In this document: one piece after another, positions 26,138 to 35,324 of the stretch | Numbering within the stretch: position 1 is the first letter of the stretch | Layout of the letters: each line of letters opens with the position of its first letter | Assembly (NCBI RefSeq): GCF_000006945.2 | Contig: NC_003197.2 | Span: 2,914,001-2,978,000 of the forward strand | Length of the DNA stretch: 64,000 nucleotides | Direction: 5' to 3' | Origin: Salmonella enterica subsp. enterica serovar Typhimurium str. LT2 | GTDB lineage: Bacteria; Pseudomonadota; Gammaproteobacteria; Enterobacterales; Enterobacteriaceae | Translations under genes and position numbers: made by a program | Notes under the pieces: generated by a model | The model's database searches: none | Seen by the model: the letters and a program-made list of their open reading frames with translations, nothing else | What the model was told of the DNA's origin: nothing

Positions 26138-27586
26138 ATGCAACTTAACGACTCTACCCTGTTCCGCCAGCAGGCCTTTATCGATGGCGACTGGCGCGAC
26201 GCGCGCGGCGGCGATGTCATCCCCGTGAGCAACCCCGCCAACGGGAAACCGCTTGGCAATGTGCCCAAAATGGGGGCGGAAGAGACGCGCGACGCCATCA
26301 ACGCCGCCAATCGCGCCCTGCCCGCCTGGCGCGCGCTCACCGCCAAAGAGCGAGCCAATATCCTGCGTCGCTGGTTCAATCTGATGATGGAACATCAGGA
26401 CGATTTGGCGCGTCTGATGACGCTGGAACAGGGTAAACCGCTGGCGGAAGCGAAAGGCGAAATTAGCTACGCCGCCTCGTTTATTGAATGGTTCGCCGAA
26501 GAGGGGAAGCGTATCTATGGCGACACGATTCCAGGCCATCAGGCCGATAAACGGCTGCTGGTGATTAAACAGCCCATCGGCGTCACCGCCGCGATTACCC
26601 CGTGGAACTTTCCCTCGGCAATGATCACCCGTAAAGCCGGCCCCGCGCTGGCCGCAGGCTGCACAATGGTACTCAAACCCGCCAGCCAGACGCCGTTTTC
26701 CGCGCTGGCGCTGGCGGAACTGGCCCAGCGCGCCGGAATTCCCGCAGGCGTATTTAACGTCGTTACCGGTTCGGCAGGCGATATCGGCGGCGAGCTGACC
26801 AGCAACCCGCTGGTACGCAAACTGTCGTTTACCGGCTCGACGGAGATTGGCCGCCAGCTAATGGAACAATGCGCCAAAGACATTAAAAAAGTGTCACTGG
26901 AATTGGGCGGCAATGCGCCGTTTATCGTCTTTGACGATGCCGATCTGGATAAAGCCGTCGAAGGCGCGCTGGCTTCGAAGTTTCGCAACGCCGGGCAGAC
27001 CTGTGTCTGCGCCAATAGATTGTATGTTCAGGACGGCGTTTACGATCGTTTTGCGGAAAAACTCAACCAGGCGGTAAATAAGCTCGCGGTCGGTGACGGC
27101 CTGCAAGCCGACGTCGCTATCGGGCCGCTGATTGATGAAAAAGCCGTGGCGAAAGTCCAGGAACATATCGCCGATGCGCTGGAAAAAGGCGCCCGCGTCA
27201 TTACGGGCGGTGAAGCGCACAAATTGGGCGGCAACTTCTTTCAACCGACCATTCTGGCGGATGTTCCTGATAACGCGAAAGTCGCCAAAGAAGAGACATT
27301 CGGGCCGCTCGCGCCTCTGTTCCGCTTCAGCGACGAGGCGGACGTCATCAGGCAGGCTAACGATACCGAGTTCGGCCTGGCAGCCTATTTTTATGCACGC
27401 GATTTAAGCCGCGTTTTCCGCGTCGGCGAAGCGCTGGAATACGGCATCGTCGGTATTAATACCGGCATTATCTCCAACGAAGTCGCGCCTTTCGGCGGCA
27501 TTAAGGCCTCCGGATTAGGCCGAGAAGGTTCCAAATACGGCATCGAAGATTATTTAGAAATCAAATATATGTGCATCGGCCTTTAA
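26138..27586 (+). CDS. gabD: Succinate-semialdehyde dehydrogenase GabD
   Basis: NADP-dependent aldehyde dehydrogenase (482 aa) that oxidises succinate semialdehyde to succinate, the last step of GABA and of glutarate-side catabolism. Catalytic Cys at about 289 (GQTCVCANR), general-base Glu in LELGGNAPFIVFDDADL, NADP-binding FTGSTEIGRQL and the usual ITPWNFPSAM are present. Full family length. GabT follows 14 bp later. Confidence 0.97.
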   Translation: MQLNDSTLFRQQAFIDGDWRDARGGDVIPVSNPANGKPLGNVPKMGAEETRDAINAANRALPAWRALTAKERANILRRWFNLMMEHQDDLARLMTLEQGKPLAEAKGEISYAASFIEWFAEEGKRIYGDTIPGHQADKRLLVIKQPIGVTAAITPWNFPSAMITRKAGPALAAGCTMVLKPASQTPFSALALAELAQRAGIPAGVFNVVTGSAGDIGGELTSNPLVRKLSFTGSTEIGRQLMEQCAKDIKKVSLELGGNAPFIVFDDADLDKAVEGALASKFRNAGQTCVCANRLYVQDGVYDRFAEKLNQAVNKLAVGDGLQADVAIGPLIDEKAVAKVQEHIADALEKGARVITGGEAHKLGGNFFQPTILADVPDNAKVAKEETFGPLAPLFRFSDEADVIRQANDTEFGLAAYFYARDLSRVFRVGEALEYGIVGINTGIISNEVAPFGGIKASGLGREGSKYGIEDYLEIKYMCIGL

Positions 27587-27600
27587 CAGGAGAGTCGCTA

Positions 27601-28884
27601 ATGAATACCAATAACGCTTTAATGCAGCGCCGTCATAACGCCGTTCCTCGCGGCGTGGGGCAGATTCACCCGATTTTCGCCGAGCGGGCGGAAAATTGTC
27701 GGGTGTGGGATGTCGAAGGCCGTGAGTATCTCGATTTCGCGGGCGGCATTGCCGTCCTGAACACCGGTCATTTACATCCGGGCATTGTTTCAGCGGTCGA
27801 AGCGCAGTTGAAGAAATTGTCCCATACCTGTTTTCAGGTGCTGGCCTATGAACCGTATCTGGCGTTGTGCGAACGCATGAACCAGAAGGTACCGGGCGAT
27901 TTCGCCAAAAAAACGTTGCTGGTCACGACCGGTTCAGAAGCGGTTGAAAACGCGGTGAAAATCGCCCGCGCGGCGACAAAACGCAGCGGCGCTATCGCGT
28001 TTAGCGGCGCTTACCACGGTCGTACCCACTACACGCTCTCTCTGACCGGGAAAGTACACCCGTACTCTGCTGGTATGGGATTGATGCCAGGCCATGTCTA
28101 CCGCGCGCTTTATCCTTGCCCGCTACACAACATCAGCGACGACGACGCGATCGCCAGCATTGAACGCATCTTTAAAAATGATGCCGCGCCGGAAGATATC
28201 GCCGCCATTATTATTGAGCCGGTACAGGGCGAAGGCGGATTTTACGCCGCCTCTCCCGCGTTTATGCAGCGACTGCGCGCGCTATGCGACCAACACGGCA
28301 TTATGTTGATTGCCGACGAAGTGCAAAGCGGCGCGGGCCGGACCGGTACGCTGTTCGCCATGGAACAGATGGGCGTTGCGGCAGATATTACCACGTTTGC
28401 GAAATCGATCGCCGGCGGCTTTCCGCTGGCAGGCGTTACCGGCCGGGCAGACGTGATGGACGCTATCGCGCCGGGCGGGCTGGGCGGCACCTATGCCGGA
28501 AACCCGATTGCCTGCGCCGCCGCGCTGGCGGTACTGGACATTTTCGAGCAGGAAAATCTACTGCAAAAGGCGAATACGCTTGGCAAAACGCTGCGCGATG
28601 GCCTGATGGAGATAGCGGAAACGCACCGTGAGATTGGCGACGTGCGCGGACTGGGCGCCATGATCGCCATTGAGTTGTTCGAAAATGGCGACCCCGGCAA
28701 ACCGAACGCGGCTCTGACCGCCGACATTGTGACCCGCGCCCGCGAGAAAGGGTTAATTCTGCTCTCCTGCGGTCCTTACTACAACATCTTGCGCATCCTC
28801 GTTCCACTCACTATTGAGGCCTCGCAGATTCGGCAAGGCCTGGAGATTATCGCCCAGTGCTTTGATGAGGCGAAACAAGCGTAA
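27601..28884 (+). CDS. gabT: 4-aminobutyrate aminotransferase GabT
   Basis: Class III PLP-dependent transaminase (427 aa) that moves the amino group of GABA (or 5-aminovalerate) to 2-oxoglutarate, giving succinate semialdehyde (or glutarate semialdehyde). PLP lysine K268 in TFAKSIAGGFPL, the GSEAVENAVK phosphate-binding loop and IADEVQSGAGRTG are all present. ACAGGAGAG lies before the ATG at 27601; the frame opens upstream to 27571 without a ribosome site. Coupled to gabD by a 14-bp gap. Confidence 0.97.
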   Translation: MNTNNALMQRRHNAVPRGVGQIHPIFAERAENCRVWDVEGREYLDFAGGIAVLNTGHLHPGIVSAVEAQLKKLSHTCFQVLAYEPYLALCERMNQKVPGDFAKKTLLVTTGSEAVENAVKIARAATKRSGAIAFSGAYHGRTHYTLSLTGKVHPYSAGMGLMPGHVYRALYPCPLHNISDDDAIASIERIFKNDAAPEDIAAIIIEPVQGEGGFYAASPAFMQRLRALCDQHGIMLIADEVQSGAGRTGTLFAMEQMGVAADITTFAKSIAGGFPLAGVTGRADVMDAIAPGGLGGTYAGNPIACAAALAVLDIFEQENLLQKANTLGKTLRDGLMEIAETHREIGDVRGLGAMIAIELFENGDPGKPNAALTADIVTRAREKGLILLSCGPYYNILRILVPLTIEASQIRQGLEIIAQCFDEAKQA

Positions 28885-28901
28885 TGTCCAATAAGCAGCG
28901 T

Positions 28902-28980
28902 CGGGTGGCGACGTAACTGTCTTATCCGGCCTACAAAAACCGTTTCGATTGTAGGCCGAATAAGCCAGGCGCCATCCGGT
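28902..28980. repeat. REP/BIME palindrome between gabT and gabP
   Basis: Nested inverted repeats: CTTATCCGGCCTACAA pairs with TTGTAGGCCGAATAAG, flanked by GGGTGGCG and CGCCATCC. Typical enterobacterial REP pair in a 129-bp gap within the operon; it may lower gabP and csiR expression relative to gabDT. Confidence 0.8.
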
Positions 28981-29013
28981 AAACGAGCGCAATAACAATA
29001 AAGAGGTTTTAGG

Positions 29014-30414
29014 ATGGGGCAATTGTCAGAATCACATGCATTAGGGGGCGGGCTGAAATCACGCCACGTCACCATGTTATCGATCGCCGGCGTCATCGGC
29101 GCCAGCCTGTTTGTCGGTTCCAGCGTGGCGATTGCGGAGGCCGGCCCTGCGGTACTGCTGGCCTATCTGTTCGCAGGACTTTTAGTCGTCATGATTATGC
29201 GAATGCTGGCTGAAATGGCCGTCGCCACACCGGATACCGGATCTTTTTCCACCTATGCGGATAAAGCGATCGGCCCCTGGGCCGGGTATACCATCGGCTG
29301 GTTATACTGGTGGTTTTGGGTGCTGGTTATTCCGCTGGAGGCCAATATTGCCGCCATTATTCTGAATTCATGGATACCGGGTATTCCGGTATGGCTATTT
29401 TCATTAGTGATTACGCTTGCCTTAACCGGAAGCAATTTATTGAGCGTCAAAAATTACGGCGAGTTCGAATTCTGGCTGGCGCTATGTAAAGTAATTGCCA
29501 TTCTGGCGTTTATCGCGCTGGGCGCGACGGCGATTAGCGGTTTTTATCCGTATGCTGAGGTAAGCGGTATCTCCCGGCTCTGGGATCACGGCGGTTTTAT
29601 GCCTAACGGCTTCGGCGCGGTGTTAAGCGCCATGTTGATCACCATGTTCTCTTTTATGGGCGCGGAAATCGTTACTATTGCTGCCGCGGAATCCGATACG
29701 CCGGATAAACATATCGTACGCGCCACCAATTCTGTTATCTGGCGAATTTCCATCTTTTACCTGTGTTCCATTTTTGTGGTGGTGGCGCTGATCCCGTGGA
29801 ATATGCCGGGTCTGAAAAGCGTAGGTTCGTACCGTTCGGTACTGGAGCTGCTTCATATTCCGCACGCAAAATTCATTATGGACTGCGTGATTTTATTGTC
29901 GGTGACCAGTTGTCTGAACTCCGCATTATATACCGCCTCCCGGATGCTCTATTCCCTTAGCCGCCGCGGCGATGCTCCTGCGATAATGGGAAAAACTAAC
30001 CGTAGCAAAACGCCCTGGGTAGCGGTTCTCCTCTCTACCGGCGCGGCCTTTTTAACCGTTATCGTCAATTATTACGCCCCGGCAAAAGTGTTTAAATTTC
30101 TTATCGACAGTTCCGGCGCCATCGCGCTGCTGGTCTATCTGGTGATTGCGATTTCGCAATTGCGAATGCGTAAAATTCTGCTGGCGCAGGGCGGAGAAAT
30201 TAAGCTGAAAATGTGGCTTTATCCGTGGCTCACCTGGCTGGTTATCGGCTTTATCTGCTTTGTCCTGGTGGTGATGCTATTTCGACCGGCACAGCAACTA
30301 GAAGTCATTTCAACGGGGCTGTTAGGGCTGGGCATAATAGGTACTGTCCCCATTATGTCTCGCTGGAAAAAACTGATAAGGTGGCAAAAAGCCCCCCTGC
30401 AAAACCTACGTTAG
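29014..30414 (+). CDS. gabP: GABA permease GabP
   Basis: APC-superfamily proton symporter (466 aa, 12 transmembrane helices) that imports 4-aminobutyrate. The N-terminal helix 1 has IAGVIGASLFVGSSVAI, and helix 8 onwards includes LLSVTSCLNSALYTASRMLYSLSRRGDAP, the consensus loop of amino-acid permeases. TTTTAGG precedes the ATG. A short CCCGGC/GCCGGG hairpin separates it from csiR. Confidence 0.96.
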   Translation: MGQLSESHALGGGLKSRHVTMLSIAGVIGASLFVGSSVAIAEAGPAVLLAYLFAGLLVVMIMRMLAEMAVATPDTGSFSTYADKAIGPWAGYTIGWLYWWFWVLVIPLEANIAAIILNSWIPGIPVWLFSLVITLALTGSNLLSVKNYGEFEFWLALCKVIAILAFIALGATAISGFYPYAEVSGISRLWDHGGFMPNGFGAVLSAMLITMFSFMGAEIVTIAAAESDTPDKHIVRATNSVIWRISIFYLCSIFVVVALIPWNMPGLKSVGSYRSVLELLHIPHAKFIMDCVILLSVTSCLNSALYTASRMLYSLSRRGDAPAIMGKTNRSKTPWVAVLLSTGAAFLTVIVNYYAPAKVFKFLIDSSGAIALLVYLVIAISQLRMRKILLAQGGEIKLKMWLYPWLTWLVIGFICFVLVVMLFRPAQQLEVISTGLLGLGIIGTVPIMSRWKKLIRWQKAPLQNLR

Positions 30415-30455
30415 TTATTCCCGGCGTCAGCCGGGAAGCTTCTCAGGAGTAAAAG

Positions 30456-31133
30456 ATGACCGCCCTTTCCCAACCGACGGCCATAGATGGCTATCGCTGG
30501 CTTAAAAATGACATTATTCGCGGCACTTATCAGCCGGATGAGAAACTGCGGATGAGTTTATTAACCGCCCGCTATGCGCTCGGCGTAGGGCCGCTGCGTG
30601 AGGCGCTGTCGCAACTGGTGGCGGAACGGCTGGTCACCGTGGTGAATCAAAAAGGCTATCGCGTGGCATCCATGTCAGAGGCGGAACTCCTCGATATTTT
30701 TGACGCGCGCGCCAATATGGAAGCGATGCTGGTACGCCTGGCGATTGAACGCGGCGATGATGCGTGGGAGGCGGAGATCCTGGCGCGAGCGCATATGCTC
30801 AGCAAACTGGAAGCCAGCGATGCCAGTGAACATATGCTCGATGAATGGGATCAGCGCCACCAGGCGTTCCATTCCGCCATTGTCGCCGGGTGCGGCTCCC
30901 ACTATCTGCTACAGATGCGCGAACGCTTATTTGACCTGGCGGCCCGCTACCGCTTTATTTGGTTACGTGAAACCGTTCTGTCCGTCGAGATGCTGGAAGA
31001 TAAACATATCCAGCATCACACGCTAACCGAAGCGATACTGGCGCGCGAGGCGGCACGCGCCAGCGAATTAATGCGTCAGCATTTGCTGACGCCGATTCCC
31101 ATTATTCGCCAGGCGATGGCAGGGAAAATGTAG
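30456..31133 (+). CDS. csiR: GntR/FCD-family repressor CsiR (GabC)
   Basis: Transcriptional repressor (225 aa) with an N-terminal winged helix (about 12-75; LREALSQLVAERLVTVVNQKGYRVA) and an FCD all-helical ligand domain (about 85-215) with a metal or effector site formed by acidic and His residues (DEWDQRHQAFH, H near 196). It is known to repress the glaH-led operon, with glutarate as the relieving ligand in E. coli. Last gene of the operon. Confidence 0.95.
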   Translation: MTALSQPTAIDGYRWLKNDIIRGTYQPDEKLRMSLLTARYALGVGPLREALSQLVAERLVTVVNQKGYRVASMSEAELLDIFDARANMEAMLVRLAIERGDDAWEAEILARAHMLSKLEASDASEHMLDEWDQRHQAFHSAIVAGCGSHYLLQMRERLFDLAARYRFIWLRETVLSVEMLEDKHIQHHTLTEAILAREAARASELMRQHLLTPIPIIRQAMAGKM

Positions 31134-31154
31134 CCTGGCGCGACCTGATAGCCA

Positions 31155-31604
31155 TTATTCTTCAGGAATACGCAACACTTGTCCCGGATATATTTTTTCC
31201 GGGCTTTTCAGCATCGGTTTATTTGCCTCGAAAATTTTATTATACAGATTGGCGTTACCATACACTTGCTTTGAAATAGCGCTCAGGGTGTCGCCTGATT
31301 TTACGGTATAAAACTGACTTTCAGCCGCCGGCGTCGTGGTTTTAACCTGATCGTCAACGCTGCTAATCCCGGCGATATTCCCCACGGCAACCAGAATTTT
31401 TTCTTTTGCCTCCTGACTCAGCCCATCACCCGTCACTGTCGCTTTTCCATCAGCTATTTGCACATTCACTTTGTCAGCGTCGGGTATTCCCGTTTTATTT
31501 AAATGTTCCTGGACTTTTTTCGCCTGATCGTCCTTATCATGATTAGCGGTTACCGCGTCCCAGAGTTTTTCACCTGCATCTTTTACAAAATTGAAAAGTC
31601 CCAT
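31155..31604 (-). CDS. kbp: Potassium-binding protein Kbp (YgaU)
   Basis: Cytoplasmic protein (149 aa) with a BON domain (about 25-85) and a C-terminal LysM domain (about 97-147; YTVKSGDTLSAISKQVYG). The E. coli protein is a K+ sensor whose loss affects growth in high potassium. The Met at 31604 is chosen; the longer frame to 31634 starts in the promoter side. Convergent with csiR, 21 bp apart. Confidence 0.94.
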   Translation of the reverse strand: MGLFNFVKDAGEKLWDAVTANHDKDDQAKKVQEHLNKTGIPDADKVNVQIADGKATVTGDGLSQEAKEKILVAVGNIAGISSVDDQVKTTTPAAESQFYTVKSGDTLSAISKQVYGNANLYNKIFEANKPMLKSPEKIYPGQVLRIPEE

Positions 31605-31703
31605 ATTCACCTCGCTTGTCAAAAATACACACAAAGAAAAGTGTAGCAGAGGGAATGAGGTTATCCTGATAAGCGGCGCTTATGCGCCGCCGGTGGCCGG
31701 TAA

Positions 31704-31862
31704 TTAATGACGCATCTGAACCCAAAATGCGTGGATAAGCCCCGGAATATATCCGAGTAATGTCAGCAGGATATTAAGGATAAATGCCCAACCGAACCCT
31801 TTTCCTAAAAGTACGCCGAGCGGAGGCAAAATAATCGTAAATACAATTCTCCAGAAACCCAT
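31704..31862 (-). CDS. yqaE: Pmp3/UPF0057 small membrane protein YqaE
   Basis: A 52-aa protein of the Pmp3 family with two transmembrane helices: IVFTIILPPLGVLL and FILNILLTLLGYIPGLIHAF, ending VQMRH. Family members are stress-induced and affect membrane potential; the E. coli protein is cold/envelope-stress responsive. Transcribed in the same direction as kbp, upstream of it. Confidence 0.92.
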   Translation of the reverse strand: MGFWRIVFTIILPPLGVLLGKGFGWAFILNILLTLLGYIPGLIHAFWVQMRH

Positions 31863-32006
31863 ATACACTCCATACAAGCAAAATTAGTCATTGTTTAAAA
31901 AGAGATTTTATCTCTAAGCATAGTCAGTTTACCTGAGCCTGCCAGTCGCGCGCCGCGCTTTTACCCTCCTTTACGCTCTTTACGCTGGCATTAGGTTGAT
32001 GTTTAT

Positions 32007-32029
32007 TTTAGAATTAACTAAATTTAGAA
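32007..32029. promoter_or_regulatory. Candidate operator upstream of ygaV
   Basis: Two direct copies of TTTAGAA (32007-32013 and 32023-32029), 16 bp apart, inside an AT-rich stretch just before ygaV. They could be the site for the autoregulatory YgaV repressor. This is a visual guess. Confidence 0.25.
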
Positions 32030-32044
32030 AATACTTAAATAACT

Positions 32045-32344
32045 ATGACAGAGCTTGAACAACTTCAGGCCAGCGCAGAACAGGCGGCGGCCCTGCTCAA
32101 AGCGATGAGCCACCCAAAAAGATTACTGATTTTATGTATGCTTTGCGGTTCGCCAAAAACCAGCGCAGGCGAACTGGCGCGCATTACCGGGCTAAGCCCC
32201 TCCGCGACGTCGCAACATCTGGCGCGGATGCGGGAAGAAGGGCTGATTGATAGTCAACGCGATGCCCAGCGCATTCACTATTTCATTAAAAATGAGGCGG
32301 TTAATACGATTATCGCCACGTTAAAGAATCTCTATTGTCCATAA
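32045..32344 (+). CDS. ygaV: ArsR-family regulator YgaV
   Basis: Winged-helix repressor (99 aa). The HTH is SAGELARITGLSPSATSQHLARMREEGLI (about 40-70). Cys residues in ILCMLCGSPKTS sit at the start of the DNA-binding unit and are candidates for the redox or sulfide sensing proposed for E. coli YgaV. ygaP follows after 9 bp, so the two are co-transcribed. Confidence 0.93.
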   Translation: MTELEQLQASAEQAAALLKAMSHPKRLLILCMLCGSPKTSAGELARITGLSPSATSQHLARMREEGLIDSQRDAQRIHYFIKNEAVNTIIATLKNLYCP

Positions 32345-32353
32345 GGAGGCACG

Positions 32354-32881
32354 ATGTCCATTGGGATAGTTTCCCCCCGTGAGGCGCAAGCGCTGATAGC
32401 GCAAGGCGCGAAACTGATTGATGTGCGCGACGCCGATGAATATCTGCGCGAGCATATTCCACATGCGCAACTGGCGCCGCTCTCCCGGCTTGAACAGGGC
32501 GATTTGCCCGCCAACCTGCGAGCGGAACAGATTATTTTTCACTGTCAGTCAGGTAAACGAACCAGCAGCAATGCAGCAAAACTACAGGCCATTGCCGCCC
32601 CTGCTCAGGTCAGTCTACTGGAAGGCGGTATCGACGGATGGAAAGCGGCAGGATTGCCCGTCACAGAAGACAAATCGCAACCGTTGCCGCTGATGCGTCA
32701 GGTGCAAATCGCCGCCGGCGGGTTGGCGTTGCTTGGGGTTATTATGGGCTATACGGTCCACGGCGGCTTTTTCCTCATTAGCGGTTTTGTCGGGGCCGGG
32801 TTAATGCTGGCAGGCATGACCGGCTTCTGCGGAATGGCGCGACTACTGGAAAAAATGCCCTGGAATACCCGTACTCATTAA
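32354..32881 (+). CDS. ygaP: Membrane-anchored rhodanese YgaP
   Basis: Thiosulfate sulfurtransferase (175 aa). Rhodanese domain at about 1-110 with active-site C64 in FHCQSGKRTS, then two C-terminal transmembrane helices (about 117-170: GGLALLGVIMGYTVHG and FLISGFVGAGLMLAGMTGF). Known to form persulfide in the inner membrane. It ends the ygaVP operon. Confidence 0.94.
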   Translation: MSIGIVSPREAQALIAQGAKLIDVRDADEYLREHIPHAQLAPLSRLEQGDLPANLRAEQIIFHCQSGKRTSSNAAKLQAIAAPAQVSLLEGGIDGWKAAGLPVTEDKSQPLPLMRQVQIAAGGLALLGVIMGYTVHGGFFLISGFVGAGLMLAGMTGFCGMARLLEKMPWNTRTH

Positions 32882-32959
32882 GCGGTACCTTCACCACGCG
32901 TCGGTAAGTGTGTAGTAGACTGAAGGCGGGTTTATACCATTGTTCAACAGGAGGGCGTG

Positions 32960-33139
32960 ATGTTCACACCAGGCGATATCGTACAGCCCCGAATGGGTGG
33001 GCCGAAACTGAAAGTGATTGAAGTCAACGAGGATCATATTGTCGCGGTACAGGTCGGTAATGAACCGGGCGAAAAATTGATCCTCAAAGCGGCAGATGTC
33101 ACCCCCTATTGCGAAGAGGGCGATTTTGGCGTGTGCTGA
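32960..33139 (+). CDS. Small DUF2158 (YodC-like) protein
   Basis: A 59-aa protein with the DUF2158 pattern GDIVQPRMGGPKLKV at the start, a beta-strand-rich fold resembling an SH3-like barrel; function unknown. It ends with two Cys near the C-terminus (YCEEGDFGVC). ATG at 32960 is chosen because AGGAGGG lies 4 bases upstream; a GTG at 32957 is too close. It sits between ygaP and stpA, transcribed from its own promoter or from ygaP. Confidence 0.75.
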   Translation: MFTPGDIVQPRMGGPKLKVIEVNEDHIVAVQVGNEPGEKLILKAADVTPYCEEGDFGVC

Positions 33140-33228
33140 TTTATCAAAATGAGCATGGCGCAACGTTCCCTGAGTCCCGGTTAATAGAGACAGGAAACGA
33201 AGCGCCATCTGTTAAAAGCTATCCGTGA

Positions 33229-33630
33229 TTAGATTAAGAAATCATCCAGAGATTTCCCCGCCGCCAGCGCCTGGGCAATCGGTTTAGGCGTACGACCTTG
33301 TCCGGTCCAGGTTTTTTCTTCGCCATTGAAATCAGTAAAACGATATTTTGCCGGACGCGGCTGGCGCTTTTTAGCAGAACGCGGCATTGCTGAATCCATG
33401 GCAAATAACTCTTCCGGGTTAATACCGTCTGCTTTCATCAGCTCCAGAAAGGCATTAATTTTCTCCTGCTTCTCGGCAAGCTGGCGTTGCTGCAATTCTT
33501 CTTCTTCGCGTCTTTCTTTAGTGACAACCCTGAATTTTTCGAGCATTTCTTCAAGAACGTCAATGGAGAATTCGCGAGCCATAGCGCGCAGCGTGCGGAT
33601 ATTATTTAAGTTCTGTAACATCAAATTCAT
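33229..33630 (-). CDS. stpA: H-NS paralogue StpA
   Basis: Nucleoid-associated protein and RNA chaperone (133 aa) that can dimerise with H-NS and silence AT-rich DNA. The N-terminal oligomerisation domain is helical with a coiled-coil (EMLEKFRVVTKERREEEELQQRQ); the C-terminal DNA-binding loop is TWTGQGRTPKPI (about 110-121), the QGR motif that inserts in the minor groove of AT-rich DNA. AT-rich flanking DNA fits its known self-regulation. Confidence 0.96.
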   Translation of the reverse strand: MNLMLQNLNNIRTLRAMAREFSIDVLEEMLEKFRVVTKERREEEELQQRQLAEKQEKINAFLELMKADGINPEELFAMDSAMPRSAKKRQPRPAKYRFTDFNGEEKTWTGQGRTPKPIAQALAAGKSLDDFLI

Positions 33631-34328
33631 ATCAATAAAAACCTTTTAACGCAGAAAACAAAAAACTATTACAGGCGGTATTGTATGCGATTGTTGATTA
33701 TATTTCCAGATCCTAAAGTTCATACAGATATACACAGCATAACTCGATTAATTATATTAATCTGTTAACCAGAAGGTTATATTCATTACCCCCTGCGTGT
33801 TTCAGGTTATTCTGCCTACGGTATATCTGTAGGTTTCCCGTTTGGCTGTTTATAGCGTATTGCGTATCTCAGTAACCGCGGTGACCCTCACGGTGGCTGA
33901 CCTTATACAGAAGTGAATATTTCAGCACAATAAGAGATTAACCATTCAAAAATCATCATCAGAGCTTTATGCTAAAAATCAGTCTGCAATGGCTATAATT
34001 ATGCTGAGAAAAGTAGAGCGCATGCCGTTAGCCGAGAATACATCGCATCTGACAACATTTGGAATGTGGCTGAAAATCGCCAGAAAAACAATGCATTATA
34101 ATGCATTGATTTAAAAGTAATTAATGACTAACAACAACGAAAATCTCGCCGCGAGCAAAAAACACACAATCACAGAGTATTTTATCGACAAAAAGCCTAT
34201 AAATAAAAATATTACACTAGTTGATAGTTATTATATAGGGATATACTCTATGCAAAGACAAAAGTGCTTTATGATTTCACTACCAACCATCACCTCATTC
34301 TGATCGATACGCTACAAGGAGCATTAAC
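33631..34328. other. 698-bp AT-rich gap between stpA and alaE
   Basis: No gene I can support. It includes the promoter regions of both divergent genes and two small palindromes (CCTACGGTATATCTGTAGG near 33815-33835 and CCGCGGTGACCCTCACGGTGG near 33876-33896). Short frames such as one opening at 33999 (up to 37 codons) lack ribosome sites. The length and composition would suit an H-NS/StpA-bound region. Confidence 0.5.
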
Positions 34329-34778
34329 ATGTTCTCTCCACAGTCACGCTTGCGTCATGCCGTAGCAGACACGTTTGCGATGGTTGTTTACTGTTCTGTT
34401 GTGAACATGTTGATCGAGATATTCCTCTCCGGAATGAGCTTTGAGCAGTCGCTTTCTTCCAGGCTGGTGGCGATACCTGTCAACATTTTGATTGCATGGC
34501 CATACGGCGTTTACCGCGATCTGATTATGCGCGTCGCGCGTAAGGCAAGCCCGGCGGGATGGGCCAAAAACCTGGCGGATGTATTGGCTTATGTCACCTT
34601 TCAGTCACCCGTTTATATTATCATCTTGCTGACCGTCGGTGCCGGCTGGCATCAGATAGTGGCCGCCGTGAGTTCAAACATTGTTGTTTCAATGTTAATG
34701 GGCGCGGTTTATGGCTACTTCCTGGATTATTGTCGCCGCCTGTTTAAAGTGAGCAGCTATCATCAGGCTAAGGCGTAA
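34329..34778 (+). CDS. alaE: L-alanine exporter AlaE
   Basis: Inner-membrane protein (149 aa, about four transmembrane helices) that exports L-alanine, as shown for E. coli YgaW. Hydrophobic segments are at about 15-36 (FAMVVYCSVVNMLIEIFLS), 48-63, 85-105 (FQSPVYIIILLTVG) and 113-135. CAAGGAG is 9 bases before the ATG. A strong terminator follows. Confidence 0.93.
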   Translation: MFSPQSRLRHAVADTFAMVVYCSVVNMLIEIFLSGMSFEQSLSSRLVAIPVNILIAWPYGVYRDLIMRVARKASPAGWAKNLADVLAYVTFQSPVYIIILLTVGAGWHQIVAAVSSNIVVSMLMGAVYGYFLDYCRRLFKVSSYHQAKA

Positions 34779-34786
34779 GTTAGCGT

Positions 34787-34814
34787 CGCGACTGGCATTG
34801 CCAGTCGCGCTTTT
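34787..34814 (+). terminator. Terminator after alaE
   Basis: CGCGACTGGC-ATT-GCCAGTCGCG hairpin followed by CTTTTAG, just after the alaE stop and convergent with ygaC. Confidence 0.75.
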
Positions 34815-35163
34815 AGTCGGTTTTTTCGTCGCCAAAAAGCCCATTCAGATAACGTTCTAACGCTATTCGGGAGCTAAAGCCGTGGGGAATACCGTAATGT
34901 TCGTGGGTCTCGCCGCCTAAATAGAGCGGAAAGTTTTGGTAATGATCGCAGGTTTTAATATCCGAAGCCGGGTCAGCCAGTGATGAGCTACGGTCTTTTA
35001 ATCTGGGGTGAATGATCAGCGCGGTACGCCCCATACGCGCCTCGCGGTTAACATAAACATAATTCTCGCCGCGTCGATAACCATACGTCTTATTCGTCAC
35101 CACATCGACGGTAAACCCTGCCTTTTCCAGTACCCGCGCCACCTCGTCAGGTCGTAAATACAT
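34813..35163 (-). CDS. ygaC: DUF2002 protein YgaC
   Basis: Small cytoplasmic protein of unknown function (116 aa) of the YjfI/YgaC (DUF2002) family. It has YVYVNREARMGRTALIIHPRLKDR and YLGGETHEHYGIPHGFSSR, both conserved in homologues. The E. coli gene is reported to be Fur-regulated. Convergent with alaE; divergent from ygaM. Confidence 0.88.
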   Translation of the reverse strand: MYLRPDEVARVLEKAGFTVDVVTNKTYGYRRGENYVYVNREARMGRTALIIHPRLKDRSSSLADPASDIKTCDHYQNFPLYLGGETHEHYGIPHGFSSRIALERYLNGLFGDEKTD

Positions 35164-35324
35164 ATTTTATCCTCATTCTCTTGTACTGCGGGCTTACCTT
35201 ACCCGATAGCGCGTTATCAACGCTTTCAGAAAAGTCCAGAAACGCATGATATCGCCGTAACAAGCCTCAGCAGGTAAAAATATGAACTACACTGAAAGCT
35301 ACATCGAAATCAATGGAGGATCAT

